Part shown: positions 33,565 through 43,282 of the stretch, in pieces | How positions within the stretch are numbered: the stretch's first letter is position 1 | How the letters are laid out: every line of letters starts with the position of its first letter | Assembly: GCF_021462265.1 (NCBI RefSeq) | Contig: NZ_JAJONF010000001.1 | Coordinates: 484,479 to 548,478, forward strand | DNA length: 64,000 nt | Source: Streptomyces shenzhenensis | GTDB taxonomy: Bacteria; Actinomycetota; Actinomycetes; Streptomycetales; Streptomycetaceae | Direction: 5' to 3' | Made by a program: the position numbers and the translations under genes | Notes under the pieces: model-generated | What the model saw: only the letters and a program-made list of their open reading frames with translations | The model's database searches: none | Told to the model about the DNA's origin: nothing

Positions 33565-34434
33565 GTGAGCGAGTACGTCGAGGCTGAAGCGGCTGTCGCG
33601 TCGGCGAGTGCCGCCGTCACGCCCGCCGATGCCGCCGACGCGGCTCGGCTCGTCGCCTTCGGGCTGCAGCCCAAGTTGCAGCCCGCGCGTGACCAGGAGT
33701 ACACCGAACTGCTGCGGCGATACCGGGAGGACCCCCCGTTCGCGCGGCTCGCCGATGCCGTGGCCGCGGGGTTGGGGCTGGTGGTCCTTGAGGTCTCGCC
33801 CCGCGCGGGGATGGCCGTGACCGCCGCCGAGGACTCGGTGTTCGCCGTTCGCATGGGCGATTACGCGCGTCGTACGGCGGCGGACGGCGGCGACCGGTTC
33901 CTGCACGGGCTCGCCCATCTTGCCGTCGCCGCACTGGCGTTCCCGCGCCCCGAGGACCTCGCTGACGACGGCTACGTCGGGCGGATCACGGTCAACGGCG
34001 TCGACGCCTTCGTCCGGCAGGCCTGCCGGAGGCTGGAGGAGCGGGCCGAGGAGGCGGGGGAGAACACCGACCCGGCCACCGAGGCGCCCGGTCTGGAGGC
34101 CGCCTGGCGGATCTGGGCCAGACGCAGCGCGACCGGGGCCACCAAGGACGCCCGCCGGCTGGCCGGTTCCACCACCGGCATCATCGGCAAGGCGGTCGCC
34201 TTCCTCACCGACTCCGGGTTCCTCCAGCGCACCGGCGACGACCAGGGCGGTACGTACCGCACGACGGCCCGCTACCAGCTCCAGGTCCGGGACATGGCCG
34301 GCAGCGCCGCCATGGCCGAGCTGCTGGAACTCGGCGTCGTCCCGGTCACCGACGGCACGGCCAGCCTGCTGCCCGCCGCCGACACCGAGGACCTGGACCT
34401 GGTCGCCGACGCCGGCCTGCCGTTCCACTCCTGA
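33565..34434 (+). CDS. Hypothetical winged-helix-like protein, second gene of the SMC-like locus (MukE/JetB-position)
   Basis: Protein of 289 residues, soluble. The N-terminal half (RLVAFGLQPKLQPARDQEYTELL through LEVSPRAGMAVTAAEDSVFAVR) is mixed alpha/beta. The C-terminal half has a probable winged helix: STTGIIGKAVAFLTDSGFLQRTGDD followed by TYRTTARYQLQV at about 205-245. This layout, a small winged-helix protein placed between a mid-sized helical protein and an SMC-like ATPase, is the MukE/JetB arrangement; homology is not established. GTG 33565 is chosen because GAGGGAG lies upstream and the conserved-looking region starts soon after; earlier in-frame codons give low-complexity sequence. 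Confidence 0.75.
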   Translation: MSEYVEAEAAVASASAAVTPADAADAARLVAFGLQPKLQPARDQEYTELLRRYREDPPFARLADAVAAGLGLVVLEVSPRAGMAVTAAEDSVFAVRMGDYARRTAADGGDRFLHGLAHLAVAALAFPRPEDLADDGYVGRITVNGVDAFVRQACRRLEERAEEAGENTDPATEAPGLEAAWRIWARRSATGATKDARRLAGSTTGIIGKAVAFLTDSGFLQRTGDDQGGTYRTTARYQLQVRDMAGSAAMAELLELGVVPVTDGTASLLPAADTEDLDLVADAGLPFHS

Positions 34435-34474
34435 GCCGCCACCACCCTTTTCCCACGTCTTACGAGAGTCCGCC

Positions 34475-37400
34475 ATGTACGAGCTGTCCCGGGTCCGCCT
34501 CTACTCCATCGGGCCCGCCGGTGCGCGCTACGCCGACACGGTGCTGGACCTGCGGGGTGTCGGCGAGCCCGTGCCCGACCCCGCCCCCACCCAGGCGGAG
34601 TTCTTCGAGGAGGAGCCGGTCGGCCCGCCGCGCCGGCCCGCGCCGGCCGGCGTGCTCTTCCTGGAGAACGGCGGCGGCAAGTCGGTGCTGCTCAAGCTGA
34701 TCTTCTCGGTGATGCTGCCGGGGCACCGGAACACCCTCGGCGGGGCCAGCTCGGGTGTGCTGCGGAAGTTCCTGCTCGCCGACGACTGCGGGCATGTCGC
34801 GCTGGAGTGGCAGCACACGCTCACCGGCGAGTGCGTGGTCGTCGGCAAGGTGAGCGAGTGGCGGGGCCGGCAGGTCTCCAACGACCCGCGGAAGTTCGCC
34901 GAGGCCTGGTACTCGTTCCGGCCGGGCCCGGGGCTGTCGCTGGACAACCTGCCGGTCGCCGAGTCCACCGCCGTACGGCCACCCGTGGAGGGCGCCTCCG
35001 GCGCGCAGGGGCGGCGGCGGACCATGAAGGGCTTCCGGGACGCCATCACCGAGGCCGGCAAGGCGTACCCGCATCTGGAGGTGCACTGGGAGGAGATCCA
35101 CGACCGCTGGATCGAGCACCTCGGCGACCTGGGCCTCGACCCGGAACTCTTCCGCTACCAGCGCGAGATGAACGCCGACGAGGGCGAGGCCGCCGGCCTG
35201 TTCGCGGTGAAGAAGGACTCCGACTTCACCGACCTGCTGCTGCGGGCCGTGACCGACACCCGGGACACCGACGGACTCGCCGACCTGGTCGGAGGCTTCG
35301 GCAACAAGCTGGGGCGGCGCGCCGAGCTGATCGCCGAACGCGACTTCACCGCCGGGTCGGTGGACCTGCTCGGCCGGATCGTGGAGGCCGCGGAGACTCG
35401 GGCACGGGCACGTGAGATCCACACGGGCGCCGAGCGCCGTACCCGGACGCTGGCGCGGCGGTTGTCCGCGCGGGGCGTGCGGGAGCGGATGCGCGCCGCC
35501 GACCTCGCCCAGCGGGTCACGGCCGCCGCCTCCGCCGTCACGCACTCCGAGGGCGCCCGCGAGCACAGCGCGCTGATCGCCGCCGAACTCGCCTACCGGC
35601 ACGCCTCCCTGGCGCTGGCCGCGGGCGAGAAGTCCGCCGCCGCGCAGAAGCGCGAGCTGGCCGACGCGCGGACCCTGCACTCCGCCTGGCAGGCCGCCGA
35701 GGCCGTGCTGCGCCACCGTGCCGCCGCCGACCGCGTCAAGCGCGTGGCCGCCGCCATCCAGGTGGCCGAGCGGGACGCGGCCCCCGCCCTCGCCGCCCGC
35801 GCCAAAGCCGCCGTCGAGCTCGTACGGGCGCTGCACGCGGCCGCCGAGAGCGCCGAGCACCTCGCCAACGAGGAGGAGGAGCGGTCCGCCGGGCTCCAGG
35901 AGGTCAGCGACACCGCGTACCGGGACTCGACCTCGGCCGCCACCGAGGCACAGCGCGCCCGCAGCGAGGCCGGGCACCTGCGCCAGCGGCTCAGCGAGGT
36001 CGAACAGGAGACCGCCGAGGCGGTCCGCGCGGGCTGGCTCGACGACAGCGCCCCGGACGCCGACCCGGCCAGGGCCGCCCTCGCGGCGAGCGACGCCGAG
36101 AAGACGGCCGTGGCCGCCTGGGACACCGCCCGTGAGGCCTCCCACCGGGCGGGCGAGCACGCGCGGGAGGCGGCCTCCGCGGAGTCCCGCGCCGAACTCA
36201 CCGCGGCCCGGGCCGCAGACGCGGCGACCGCGGCCGAGCGGACGTACGACGCCGAGAAGCGGCTCGCCGAAGCCCTGGCGGCCGAAGAGCGGCTCGCCGA
36301 GCTGCTCGGCCTCACCGGCTCCCGTACGACCGTTCCGCGGCCCCGCCACGAGGGCCGCGACGACGCACTCACCCCAGAGGAACTCGACCGGTTCGCCGAC
36401 GAGCTGCGGGAGCTGCTCGACGACGCCGTGCAATCCGCGGAACGGCACCTGTTCGAGCTGCGGACCGCCGCCGCCGACGACTCCCGGATCCTCGGCGCCC
36501 TGGGCGACGGCGGGCTGCTGCCGCCCGGCCCCGACGTCCTCGCCACCGTGGAGTTCCTCGGCGAGCACGGCATCCCGGCGCTGCCCGGCTGGCGCTACCT
36601 CGCCCAGGCCGTCGACCCCGCCGACCACGCGCGCGTGCTCGCCGCCCGCCCCGAACTGGTCGACGGTGTCGTCATCACCGACCCCGACACGCACGCCCGC
36701 GCCCGCGAGGCACTCGGTGAGGCGGCCCTGCTGCCGCGCTCCGCCGTGGCCGTCGGCACCGCCGCCGCCCTGCTCGCACCGCCCCCGGCCGCCGGCTTCA
36801 CCCCGGGCGACGTGTTCCTCGTACCGCCGAACCCGGCCATGCACGACGAGCACGCCGCCGACGAGGAGCGGCAGGCCCTGCGCGCGCGGGCCGCCGAGCG
36901 GGACGAGGAGATCCGCGTCCTCGCCGCACGGCTCGGCAAGGACCGCGAGCTGGCCGCCCGGCTCGCCTCCTGGCGTACCGGCTGCCCGGCCGGGCGGCTC
37001 GTGGAGCTGGCGCAGGAGGCCCGGGAGGCACGGGCGTTCGCGGAGGAGTCCGAGGCCGAACTGGCCGAGGCGCGGACCGTGCGGGCGGAGGCCGAGGAGG
37101 CCGCCGCCGAGGCCGCGCAGGTGCGCGACGAACGCCAGGAGGGGGCCCAGAAGGCCCGGCGCGCCGCCGACGCCCTGGCCGGCCTCGCGTTCCGGCTGCG
37201 CGAGCGGGCCGGCTGGCAGGTCCGGCTGCGTGAACTCGCCGACGAGGCCGTCGAGTCGGAGGCCCGTGCCCAGTCCTGTCTGGAGCGCGCCCGCGTCGCC
37301 GACGAGGACCGGCGTGCCGCCCAGCGTGCCGCCGACGACGCCCGCCGTACCGCCCGCGCGCTGCGCGCCGAGCGCTCCGAGATCGCCGGCGCCCCCGACG

Positions 37401-39070
37401 ACGTGCCCGAGAGCGACGAGGACGCCCTCAAGTCCTCGCTGCCCGCCCTGCGCGAGGCCTACCGGGCCGCCTCGCAGGTGTACGAGAAGGTCGGCGTCGG
37501 CGCCGACCTGCGCGCCGAGCAGGCCCGCTCGGAGAGCGACGAGAGCGCCGCGCTCGCGGGACTGGAGCGGCTCAGCAACAAGGTCCGCACCCGGGCGGAG
37601 CAGCTGCTCCAGTCGCCCGACGGCTCCGACGGGCCCTCCCGGCAGGCCGCCGCCGCCCGCGCGGAGGAACTGGTGCAGCTCCTGGAGACCCGCATGTCCA
37701 CCGCGAGCGAGCAGCTCGGGCGGCTCCGCGGCGAGGCAGAGCGGCACGCCCCCGAGAACGGCGAGGCGCACACCGAACTGCCCGAGGAGCTTCAGCCGCG
37801 CGACGCCGAGCACGCACAGGCGCTGCTGCGCACGGCGACGGCCGAACTGGCCGCACGCACGGAGGCGCTGGCCCAGGCCCGGGCGGCGCACGCCGAGCTG
37901 CTGGACGCGCACCGCGCCGCCGAGGACGCGGCGGGCGGCTTCGAGGAGACCGCCGCCATGCTCCGCGACCTGCTGCGCGAGCACACCGCCGACGAGGAGC
38001 AGGAAGAGCCCGAGCCGTACCCAGGCGGCCTGGCGGAGGCCCGGCACTCCGCCGCCGAGGCCCGCAGGTCACTGCGCGGCTGCGCCGGTGACCTGTCCGC
38101 CGCCGAGGCCGCCGTCCGCGAGGCGAGCGATGTCCTGGTGCGGCACGCCAACGCCACGCGGTACGAGGCGGTGCGGACCCCCGCGCGTCAGCAGATCCGG
38201 GAACTGCCCGCCTCCGCGCTGCCCGAACACGCCCAGAAGTGGGCGGACGCCTTCGCGCCCCGGCTGCGGGTGCTGACCGACGAACTGGCCCAGCTGGAAC
38301 GGAACCGGGACTCGATCGTCGACCGGCTGCGGGGACTCGTGGAGTCCGCGCTCGCGACCCTGCGCTCGGCGCAGCGGCTCTCCCGGCTGCCCGAGGGGCT
38401 CGGCGAGTGGTCCGGGCAGGAGTTCCTCCGCATCCGCTTCGAGGAGCCCGACCAGGCCACGCTCACCGAGCGCCTCGGCGAGGTCGTCGACGAGGCGACC
38501 CGGGCCGCCGTGAAGAAGAACTCCGATCTGCGGCGGGACGGCATGTCCCTGCTGCTGAGGGGAGTCGCGGCCGCGCTTCAGCCGAAGGGTGTCGCCGTCG
38601 AGATCCTCAAGCCGGACGCGGTACTGCGCGCCGAGCGGGTGCCGGTGGGGCAGATGGGGGACGTGTTCTCCGGTGGGCAGCTGCTCACCGCGGCCATCGC
38701 CCTGTACTGCACGATGGCCGCACTGCGGTCCAACGACCGGGGGCGGGACAAGCACCGGCACGCGGGGACGCTGTTCCTCGACAACCCCATCGGGCGCGCC
38801 AACGCGACGTACCTGCTGGAGCTTCAGCGGGCGGTGTCGGACGCCCTGGGCGTGCAACTGCTTTACACGACCGGGTTGTTCGACACGACGGCGCTGGCCG
38901 AGTTCCCGCTGGTCATCCGGCTGCGCAACGACGCGGACCTGCGGGCCGGTCTGAAGTACATCAGCGTGGAGGAGCATCTCCGGCCGGGGCTGCCGCAGCA
39001 GCCACGGGCGGGAGAGGCCGTGCACAGCGAGATCACCGCCACGCGGATGTTCAAGAAGCCGTCCGTCTGA
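34475..39070 (+). CDS. SMC/Rad50-like coiled-coil ATPase (1531 residues)
   Basis: Very large ATPase with SMC layout. The N-terminal head has Walker A ENGGGKS (Lys69) after a short beta sheet. Long Ala/Glu/Arg heptad-type coiled coils run from about 340 to 680 and about 810 to 1340. Between them, near the middle (about 690-800), is a globular hinge-like region (FLGEHGIPALPGWRYLAQAV, VDGVVITDPDTHARARE). The C-terminal head has the ABC signature FSGGQ (1398-1402) and Walker B TLFLDNP, with Asp1436 followed by Asn1437 where a catalytic Glu is usual. It would bind DNA and, with the two upstream products, form an MksB/JetC/MukB-like complex. It differs from typical SMC and from the TIGR02680 proteins I know. 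No toprim nuclease (JetD) gene follows. Confidence 0.88.
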   Translation: MYELSRVRLYSIGPAGARYADTVLDLRGVGEPVPDPAPTQAEFFEEEPVGPPRRPAPAGVLFLENGGGKSVLLKLIFSVMLPGHRNTLGGASSGVLRKFLLADDCGHVALEWQHTLTGECVVVGKVSEWRGRQVSNDPRKFAEAWYSFRPGPGLSLDNLPVAESTAVRPPVEGASGAQGRRRTMKGFRDAITEAGKAYPHLEVHWEEIHDRWIEHLGDLGLDPELFRYQREMNADEGEAAGLFAVKKDSDFTDLLLRAVTDTRDTDGLADLVGGFGNKLGRRAELIAERDFTAGSVDLLGRIVEAAETRARAREIHTGAERRTRTLARRLSARGVRERMRAADLAQRVTAAASAVTHSEGAREHSALIAAELAYRHASLALAAGEKSAAAQKRELADARTLHSAWQAAEAVLRHRAAADRVKRVAAAIQVAERDAAPALAARAKAAVELVRALHAAAESAEHLANEEEERSAGLQEVSDTAYRDSTSAATEAQRARSEAGHLRQRLSEVEQETAEAVRAGWLDDSAPDADPARAALAASDAEKTAVAAWDTAREASHRAGEHAREAASAESRAELTAARAADAATAAERTYDAEKRLAEALAAEERLAELLGLTGSRTTVPRPRHEGRDDALTPEELDRFADELRELLDDAVQSAERHLFELRTAAADDSRILGALGDGGLLPPGPDVLATVEFLGEHGIPALPGWRYLAQAVDPADHARVLAARPELVDGVVITDPDTHARAREALGEAALLPRSAVAVGTAAALLAPPPAAGFTPGDVFLVPPNPAMHDEHAADEERQALRARAAERDEEIRVLAARLGKDRELAARLASWRTGCPAGRLVELAQEAREARAFAEESEAELAEARTVRAEAEEAAAEAAQVRDERQEGAQKARRAADALAGLAFRLRERAGWQVRLRELADEAVESEARAQSCLERARVADEDRRAAQRAADDARRTARALRAERSEIAGAPDDVPESDEDALKSSLPALREAYRAASQVYEKVGVGADLRAEQARSESDESAALAGLERLSNKVRTRAEQLLQSPDGSDGPSRQAAAARAEELVQLLETRMSTASEQLGRLRGEAERHAPENGEAHTELPEELQPRDAEHAQALLRTATAELAARTEALAQARAAHAELLDAHRAAEDAAGGFEETAAMLRDLLREHTADEEQEEPEPYPGGLAEARHSAAEARRSLRGCAGDLSAAEAAVREASDVLVRHANATRYEAVRTPARQQIRELPASALPEHAQKWADAFAPRLRVLTDELAQLERNRDSIVDRLRGLVESALATLRSAQRLSRLPEGLGEWSGQEFLRIRFEEPDQATLTERLGEVVDEATRAAVKKNSDLRRDGMSLLLRGVAAALQPKGVAVEILKPDAVLRAERVPVGQMGDVFSGGQLLTAAIALYCTMAALRSNDRGRDKHRHAGTLFLDNPIGRANATYLLELQRAVSDALGVQLLYTTGLFDTTALAEFPLVIRLRNDADLRAGLKYISVEEHLRPGLPQQPRAGEAVHSEITATRMFKKPSV

Positions 39071-39103
39071 CGGCCCCCGTACCCACCGGAGACGGCGGTG
39101 GTC

Positions 39104-39574
39104 TCACGGGTGCGTCAGCTGTCCGGCCTGCCCGCCCCGCCGCCGTATCCGCTCCTGTTCGCGCTCGGCGGCCCGCGTCTGTCGCCGGGCCGCGCGCCGC
39201 TCGCGGCGGAGCGTGCGGGCGGTGCTGCTCGGCTCCGAGACCACGCCGTAGCGCTGGTTCCACACCTGACGTGTCACCAGGACGTCGACCGCGCTCCAGG
39301 TGGCCACCACGGTGCTCGCCACGCTGCTGATCACCATCGGGAAAGCCAGCCAGGACTCCGCCATCGTGCAGAAGAACGCCACCATGGCCAGCGTCAGCGT
39401 GACAGCGATGATGATCACCGCCCGCACCGCCGCCGTCCGCACCGGATCGGGCATCCGGTACCGCTTGGCAGGCTCCTCGACCCACAACGGCCGGTAGTGC
39501 GGCTGCCGTTGCCGTGCCGCCGAGCGGCCCGCCGTACCGTCCTCGGGCGCCAGGCGCCGCTCAGCCGTCCCCAT
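39104..39574 (-). CDS. Hypothetical two-helix membrane protein
   Basis: Protein of 156 residues. Two hydrophobic segments at about 51-68 (AVRAVIIIAVTLTLAMVAFFCTM) and 75-95 (LAFPMVISSVASTVVATWSAVDV) are flanked by a basic N-terminus and a very basic C-terminus (ARTLRRERRAARRQTRAAEREQERIRRRG), so both ends are probably cytoplasmic. The function is unknown. ATG 39574 is used because GGGAGTG lies upstream; in-frame sequence before it lacks this pattern. It converges on the SMC-like gene with a 33-bp gap. Confidence 0.75.
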   Translation of the reverse strand: MGTAERRLAPEDGTAGRSAARQRQPHYRPLWVEEPAKRYRMPDPVRTAAVRAVIIIAVTLTLAMVAFFCTMAESWLAFPMVISSVASTVVATWSAVDVLVTRQVWNQRYGVVSEPSSTARTLRRERRAARRQTRAAEREQERIRRRGGQAGQLTHP

Positions 39575-40007
39575 CAAGGTGTCACTCCCCACCGCCGGCA
39601 AGCCCTCGCACCGGTGTCCGATGACCCCGGCTCCCCAGTGGCTGCCCGGCTTGCGCTGTTTTACGCCGCCCGGATGCGAGATGCGCCTCCTGTGGCCGAA
39701 TCCGCACCCATCACCCATCTACAAGGACGAACGAACTCGCCCGATGATTCCCGGCCGGGGAAAAATTCCGGCCAACTGATCCTTCGTGCCGTTCCCGCCC
39801 CACTCGCGTGAAGTCGCCGGGATCGCGGCGGGAATCTCCCGCAATGCCCGGACAACTCATCCTGTCGCTCCACCATGTCCCGCCCCCGAGGCGGAAGTTC
39901 ACCGTCCGGACAGTTCTTCGAGTTATCCCTGTGACGGTAGTAGGCTCACGCCGTTTGTTGACGTACATGTGTACCCCCGCCCGGCGGGGGGCCAGCTGGG
40001 GGAGGCC
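39575..40007. other. 433-bp divergent gap before the conservon
   Basis: No supported gene was found. The gap must hold the promoters of the minus-strand membrane protein and of cvnA. A TAGGCT -10-like hexamer is at 39951-39956, and a GGGGGAGG ribosome site ends just before ATG 40008. Small frames such as 39579-39779 lack family features. Confidence 0.4.
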
Positions 40008-42842
40008 ATGCGCTTTCGCGGGAAGTCGATCCGCCGGAAGATCGTGGCGCTGCTCCTCGTGCCGCTGGTGTCGCTGACGGCCGTCTGGGGCTTCGCGGCC
40101 GTGCTCACGGGGCGTGAAGTCACCCACATGTTCCAGGTGTCGGCGATCGTCAAGGACCTCGACTACCCGACCGAGGACGCGGTCCGCGCCCTCCAGCAGG
40201 AACGCCGGCAGACTCTGGTCTATCTCGCCGACCCGCGGGCCTCCGACGCGCTCACCGCCCTGAACCGCACGCGTGCCGCCACCGACCGTGCCGTGGCCGA
40301 ACTCCGCAGGAACGCGAAGGAACAGCACGTCCGCGACGGCCTGGACCCCGACGACAGAGACCGTCTCACCGCCGAACTCGACGGCCTCGACGGCATCCAG
40401 CCCCTGCGCCGCAGCGTCGAGCAGGGCACCGTGGACCGTGCCGAGGCCCTCGGCCTCTACAACGCGGTCGTCGACCCCTGCTACACGCTGCTCGGTGCCC
40501 TCGACGGGATCGACGACGTCGAGATGGACAAGCAGGCCCGCGCCCTCGTCAACATCAACCGCGCGCGGGAACTCGTCTCCCGCGAGGACGCCCTGCTCGG
40601 CTCCGCCCTGGTGGTCGGGAAGATCTCCCGCGAGGAGACCCGCGAGATCTCCGCCCTCATCGCCCAGCGCACCCTCCTGTACGGCATCAGCCTCCCGTTG
40701 CTGCCGGCCGCCGAACGCGACCGCTTCGACCGCTTCTGGACGAGCGCCACCAGCGCCCCGCTGCTGGCCGCCGAGAAGTCCGTCGTCGGCCGCGGGTCCG
40801 GCATGCCGAACGACGTCAGCGCGAAGAGCTGGGACACCACCGCCGGCAATGTGCTCTCCGACCTGCGAACCCTCGACGACCAGGTCAGCGATCGCTTGCA
40901 GGACCGCTCCCGGCCCGTCGCCGTCGACGTGATCGTCCAGGCGGCCGTCGTCGGAGTCCTCGGCCTGGTCGTCGTGCTGTTCTCGCTGGTCGTGTCGGTC
41001 CGGGTCGGACGCGGCCTCATCCGCGACCTGCGGCTGCTGCGCACGGACGCGCACGACGCGTCCGGAGTCCGGCTGCCCAGCGTGATGCGCCGGCTGTCCG
41101 CGGGCGAGAAGGTCGACGTGGAGACCGAGGTCCCGCGCCTGGAGTACGACAAGAACGAGATCGGCGAGGTCGGCCAGGCCCTCAACACCCTGCAGCGCGC
41201 CGCCGTGGAGGCCGCCGTCAAACAGGCCGAGCTGCGTGCCGGCGTCTCCGAGGTCTTCGTCAACCTCGCCCGCCGCAGCCAGGTCCTGCTGCACAAGCAG
41301 CTCACCCTGCTCGACACCATGGAGCGCAGGACCGAGGACACCGACGAACTCGCCGACCTCTTCCGCCTCGACCACCTCACCACGCGTATGCGCCGGCACG
41401 CGGAGGGCCTGGTCATCCTCTCCGGCGCCGCTCCCTCCCGGCAGTGGCGCCGGCCCGTCCAGCTGATGGACGTGGTGCGCGCCGCCGTGGCCGAGGTCGA
41501 GGACTACGAGCGGGTCGAGGTCCGCCGCCTGCCGCGCATCGCCGTGACCGGCCCGGCCGTGGCCGACCTCACCCACCTCGTGGCCGAACTCCTGGAGAAC
41601 GCCACGGTGTTCTCGCCGCCGCACACCGCCGTGCAGGTCCTCGGCGAACGCGTCGCCAACGGCTTCACCCTGGAGATCCACGACCGGGGTCTGGGCATGG
41701 CGGCCGAGGCGCTCCTGGAGGCCAACCTGAAGCTCGCCGAGACGCCCGAGTTCGAGCTCTCCGACACCGACCGGCTCGGGCTGTTCGTGATCAGCCGCCT
41801 CGCGCAGCGCCAGAACGTCCGCGTCTCGCTCCAGCCGTCCCCGTACGGGGGCACCACCGCCGTCGTCTTCATCCCCGACGTGCTGCTGACCGACGACGTC
41901 CCGGACACCAACGGCATCGGCTTCCGCCTCGACCGCGGCCGGGCGGCCAGGCAGACCGGACCCGAGGAGAGCCGCGCCGCCTCGCCGGCCCAGGTGCGGG
42001 GAGAGCGGCCCGGGCTGCCGGCCGCGCTGCTGGACGGACCGGTCGAGCTGGAAGCGCCCGTCGACCTGGACGCGCTGGACGAATTCCCGGGCGCCCTCAC
42101 CGACGAGGACAGCGAGCGCGGCGGGCTGTTCCACCCCCGCCGCTCCCTCGCCCGCGCCGACGAGGCCGGCACCCCCGCCGTGACCGAACTCCATCAGCAG
42201 GCCCGGGAGAGCGCCGGCGGCTTCGGGGACGAGCACCCGGGCGGTCCCGTGCCGCTGCCCGCACGGCGTACGCCCAAGCTGGTCAGCTCGCACGGCAAGC
42301 CCGTCACCGAGCAGCGCTTGCGCCGCGTCGACCCGGACGAGCGGGACCGGGCGGACCAGGGCGGCCCCGAACCGGGCGGGCTCGCCCCGCTGCCCTCCCG
42401 CCGCCGTACCGACCCGTCCTCGCACCGCGCCATCGGCTCGGCCGACCGCGTCGAGCAACGCACGGCGCCCCAGGCCGACGGCCCGGACGATCCTTCCGGA
42501 CCCTCCGCCCTGCCCCAGCGCACCCGCCGCTCCGCGACCGGCTCCGGCAGCGGCACCGACGACTCCGTCCCGCCCCTCGGCAGCGCACCCCCGGAAGCCG
42601 CGTCCGGCACCCGGCCGCTGCCCAGGCGGGTACGGCAGGCCAACCTGGCCCCACAGCTGCGACAGGAATCCACATCACCCGCCGCGCGCGAGCCGGACCC
42701 CGCCGAGCGTGACGCCGACGAGGTCCGCAGCCGCATGGCCTCGCTCCAGCGCGGCTGGCAGCGCGGCCGTGCGGAGAACGCCGAGGGCGACGGTTCCCGG
42801 AACAGCACAGCACAAGGAACGACAAAGGGAGACGGTCGATGA
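40008..42842 (+). CDS. cvnA: Conservon sensor histidine-kinase-like protein CvnA
   Basis: Membrane sensor of 944 residues, first gene of a Streptomyces conservon. TM1 (KIVALLLVPLVSLTAVWGF, about 10-29) and TM2 (about 305-335) flank an extracellular nitrate/nitrite-sensing (NIT) helical domain. A HAMP-like region and helical dimerisation segment (ARRSQVLLHKQLTLLDTMERR) follow, then a HATPase_c domain with the N box ELLENATVFSPP (about 527) and G1 box HDRGLGM (about 559). The final 300 residues are Pro/Arg/Ser-rich and disordered. CvnA proteins are thought to signal through the CvnB-CvnD roadblock/GTPase set. GGGGGAGG precedes the ATG; the end overlaps cvnB by ATGA. Confidence 0.92.
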   Translation: MRFRGKSIRRKIVALLLVPLVSLTAVWGFAAVLTGREVTHMFQVSAIVKDLDYPTEDAVRALQQERRQTLVYLADPRASDALTALNRTRAATDRAVAELRRNAKEQHVRDGLDPDDRDRLTAELDGLDGIQPLRRSVEQGTVDRAEALGLYNAVVDPCYTLLGALDGIDDVEMDKQARALVNINRARELVSREDALLGSALVVGKISREETREISALIAQRTLLYGISLPLLPAAERDRFDRFWTSATSAPLLAAEKSVVGRGSGMPNDVSAKSWDTTAGNVLSDLRTLDDQVSDRLQDRSRPVAVDVIVQAAVVGVLGLVVVLFSLVVSVRVGRGLIRDLRLLRTDAHDASGVRLPSVMRRLSAGEKVDVETEVPRLEYDKNEIGEVGQALNTLQRAAVEAAVKQAELRAGVSEVFVNLARRSQVLLHKQLTLLDTMERRTEDTDELADLFRLDHLTTRMRRHAEGLVILSGAAPSRQWRRPVQLMDVVRAAVAEVEDYERVEVRRLPRIAVTGPAVADLTHLVAELLENATVFSPPHTAVQVLGERVANGFTLEIHDRGLGMAAEALLEANLKLAETPEFELSDTDRLGLFVISRLAQRQNVRVSLQPSPYGGTTAVVFIPDVLLTDDVPDTNGIGFRLDRGRAARQTGPEESRAASPAQVRGERPGLPAALLDGPVELEAPVDLDALDEFPGALTDEDSERGGLFHPRRSLARADEAGTPAVTELHQQARESAGGFGDEHPGGPVPLPARRTPKLVSSHGKPVTEQRLRRVDPDERDRADQGGPEPGGLAPLPSRRRTDPSSHRAIGSADRVEQRTAPQADGPDDPSGPSALPQRTRRSATGSGSGTDDSVPPLGSAPPEAASGTRPLPRRVRQANLAPQLRQESTSPAAREPDPAERDADEVRSRMASLQRGWQRGRAENAEGDGSRNSTAQGTTKGDGR

Positions 42843-43273
42843 CCGATCCGAAGGCGACCGGCCACACGGCGACGAACAAGGGCGAGCTGAACTGGCTGCT
42901 GGACGACCTCGTGGACCGGGTCGCCAGCATCCGCAAGGCCGTCGTGCTCTCCGGCGACGGCCTGCCCATCGGTGTCTCCAAGGACCTCTCCAGAGAGGAC
43001 AGCGAGCACCTGGCCGCCGTGGCCTCCGGCTTCCACAGCCTCGCCAAGGGCGTGGGCCGCCACTTCGAGGCGGGCAGCGTCCGGCAGACCGTCGTCGAGC
43101 TCGACGACGCCTTCCTGTTCGTCACGGCCGCCGGTGACGGCAGCTGCCTCGCCGTCCTCTCCGACGCCGACTCCGACGTCGGCCAGGTCGCGTACGAGAT
43201 GACGCTCCTGGTCAAGCGGGTCGGCGTACATCTGGGGTCCGCTCCGCGCACCGATCTGCCCTCGGGCGGGTAG
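42839..43273 (+). CDS. cvnB: Conservon roadblock/LC7 protein CvnB
   Basis: Roadblock/LC7-domain protein of 144 residues. The fold is visible in NWLLDDLVDRVASIRKAVVLSGDGLPIG, then LAAVASGFHSLAKGVGRHF, then QTVVELDDAFLFVTAAGDGSCLAVL. In bacterial conservons the homodimer acts as a partner or regulator of the small GTPase CvnD. It starts within the cvnA stop (ATGA, 42839) and is followed 9 bp later by cvnC. Confidence 0.95.
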   Translation: MTDPKATGHTATNKGELNWLLDDLVDRVASIRKAVVLSGDGLPIGVSKDLSREDSEHLAAVASGFHSLAKGVGRHFEAGSVRQTVVELDDAFLFVTAAGDGSCLAVLSDADSDVGQVAYEMTLLVKRVGVHLGSAPRTDLPSGG

Positions 43274-43282
43274 TGGGATGAC

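Noticed and set aside
34460..38047. 1195-codon minus-strand open frame opposite the SMC-like gene
   Set aside because: It is a low-complexity Gly/Leu/Arg shadow; the plus-strand frame has clear ATPase motifs.
39579..39779. Short plus-strand frame before the conservon
   Set aside because: It lacks codon bias and any motif, and the promoter region for two genes must fit here.
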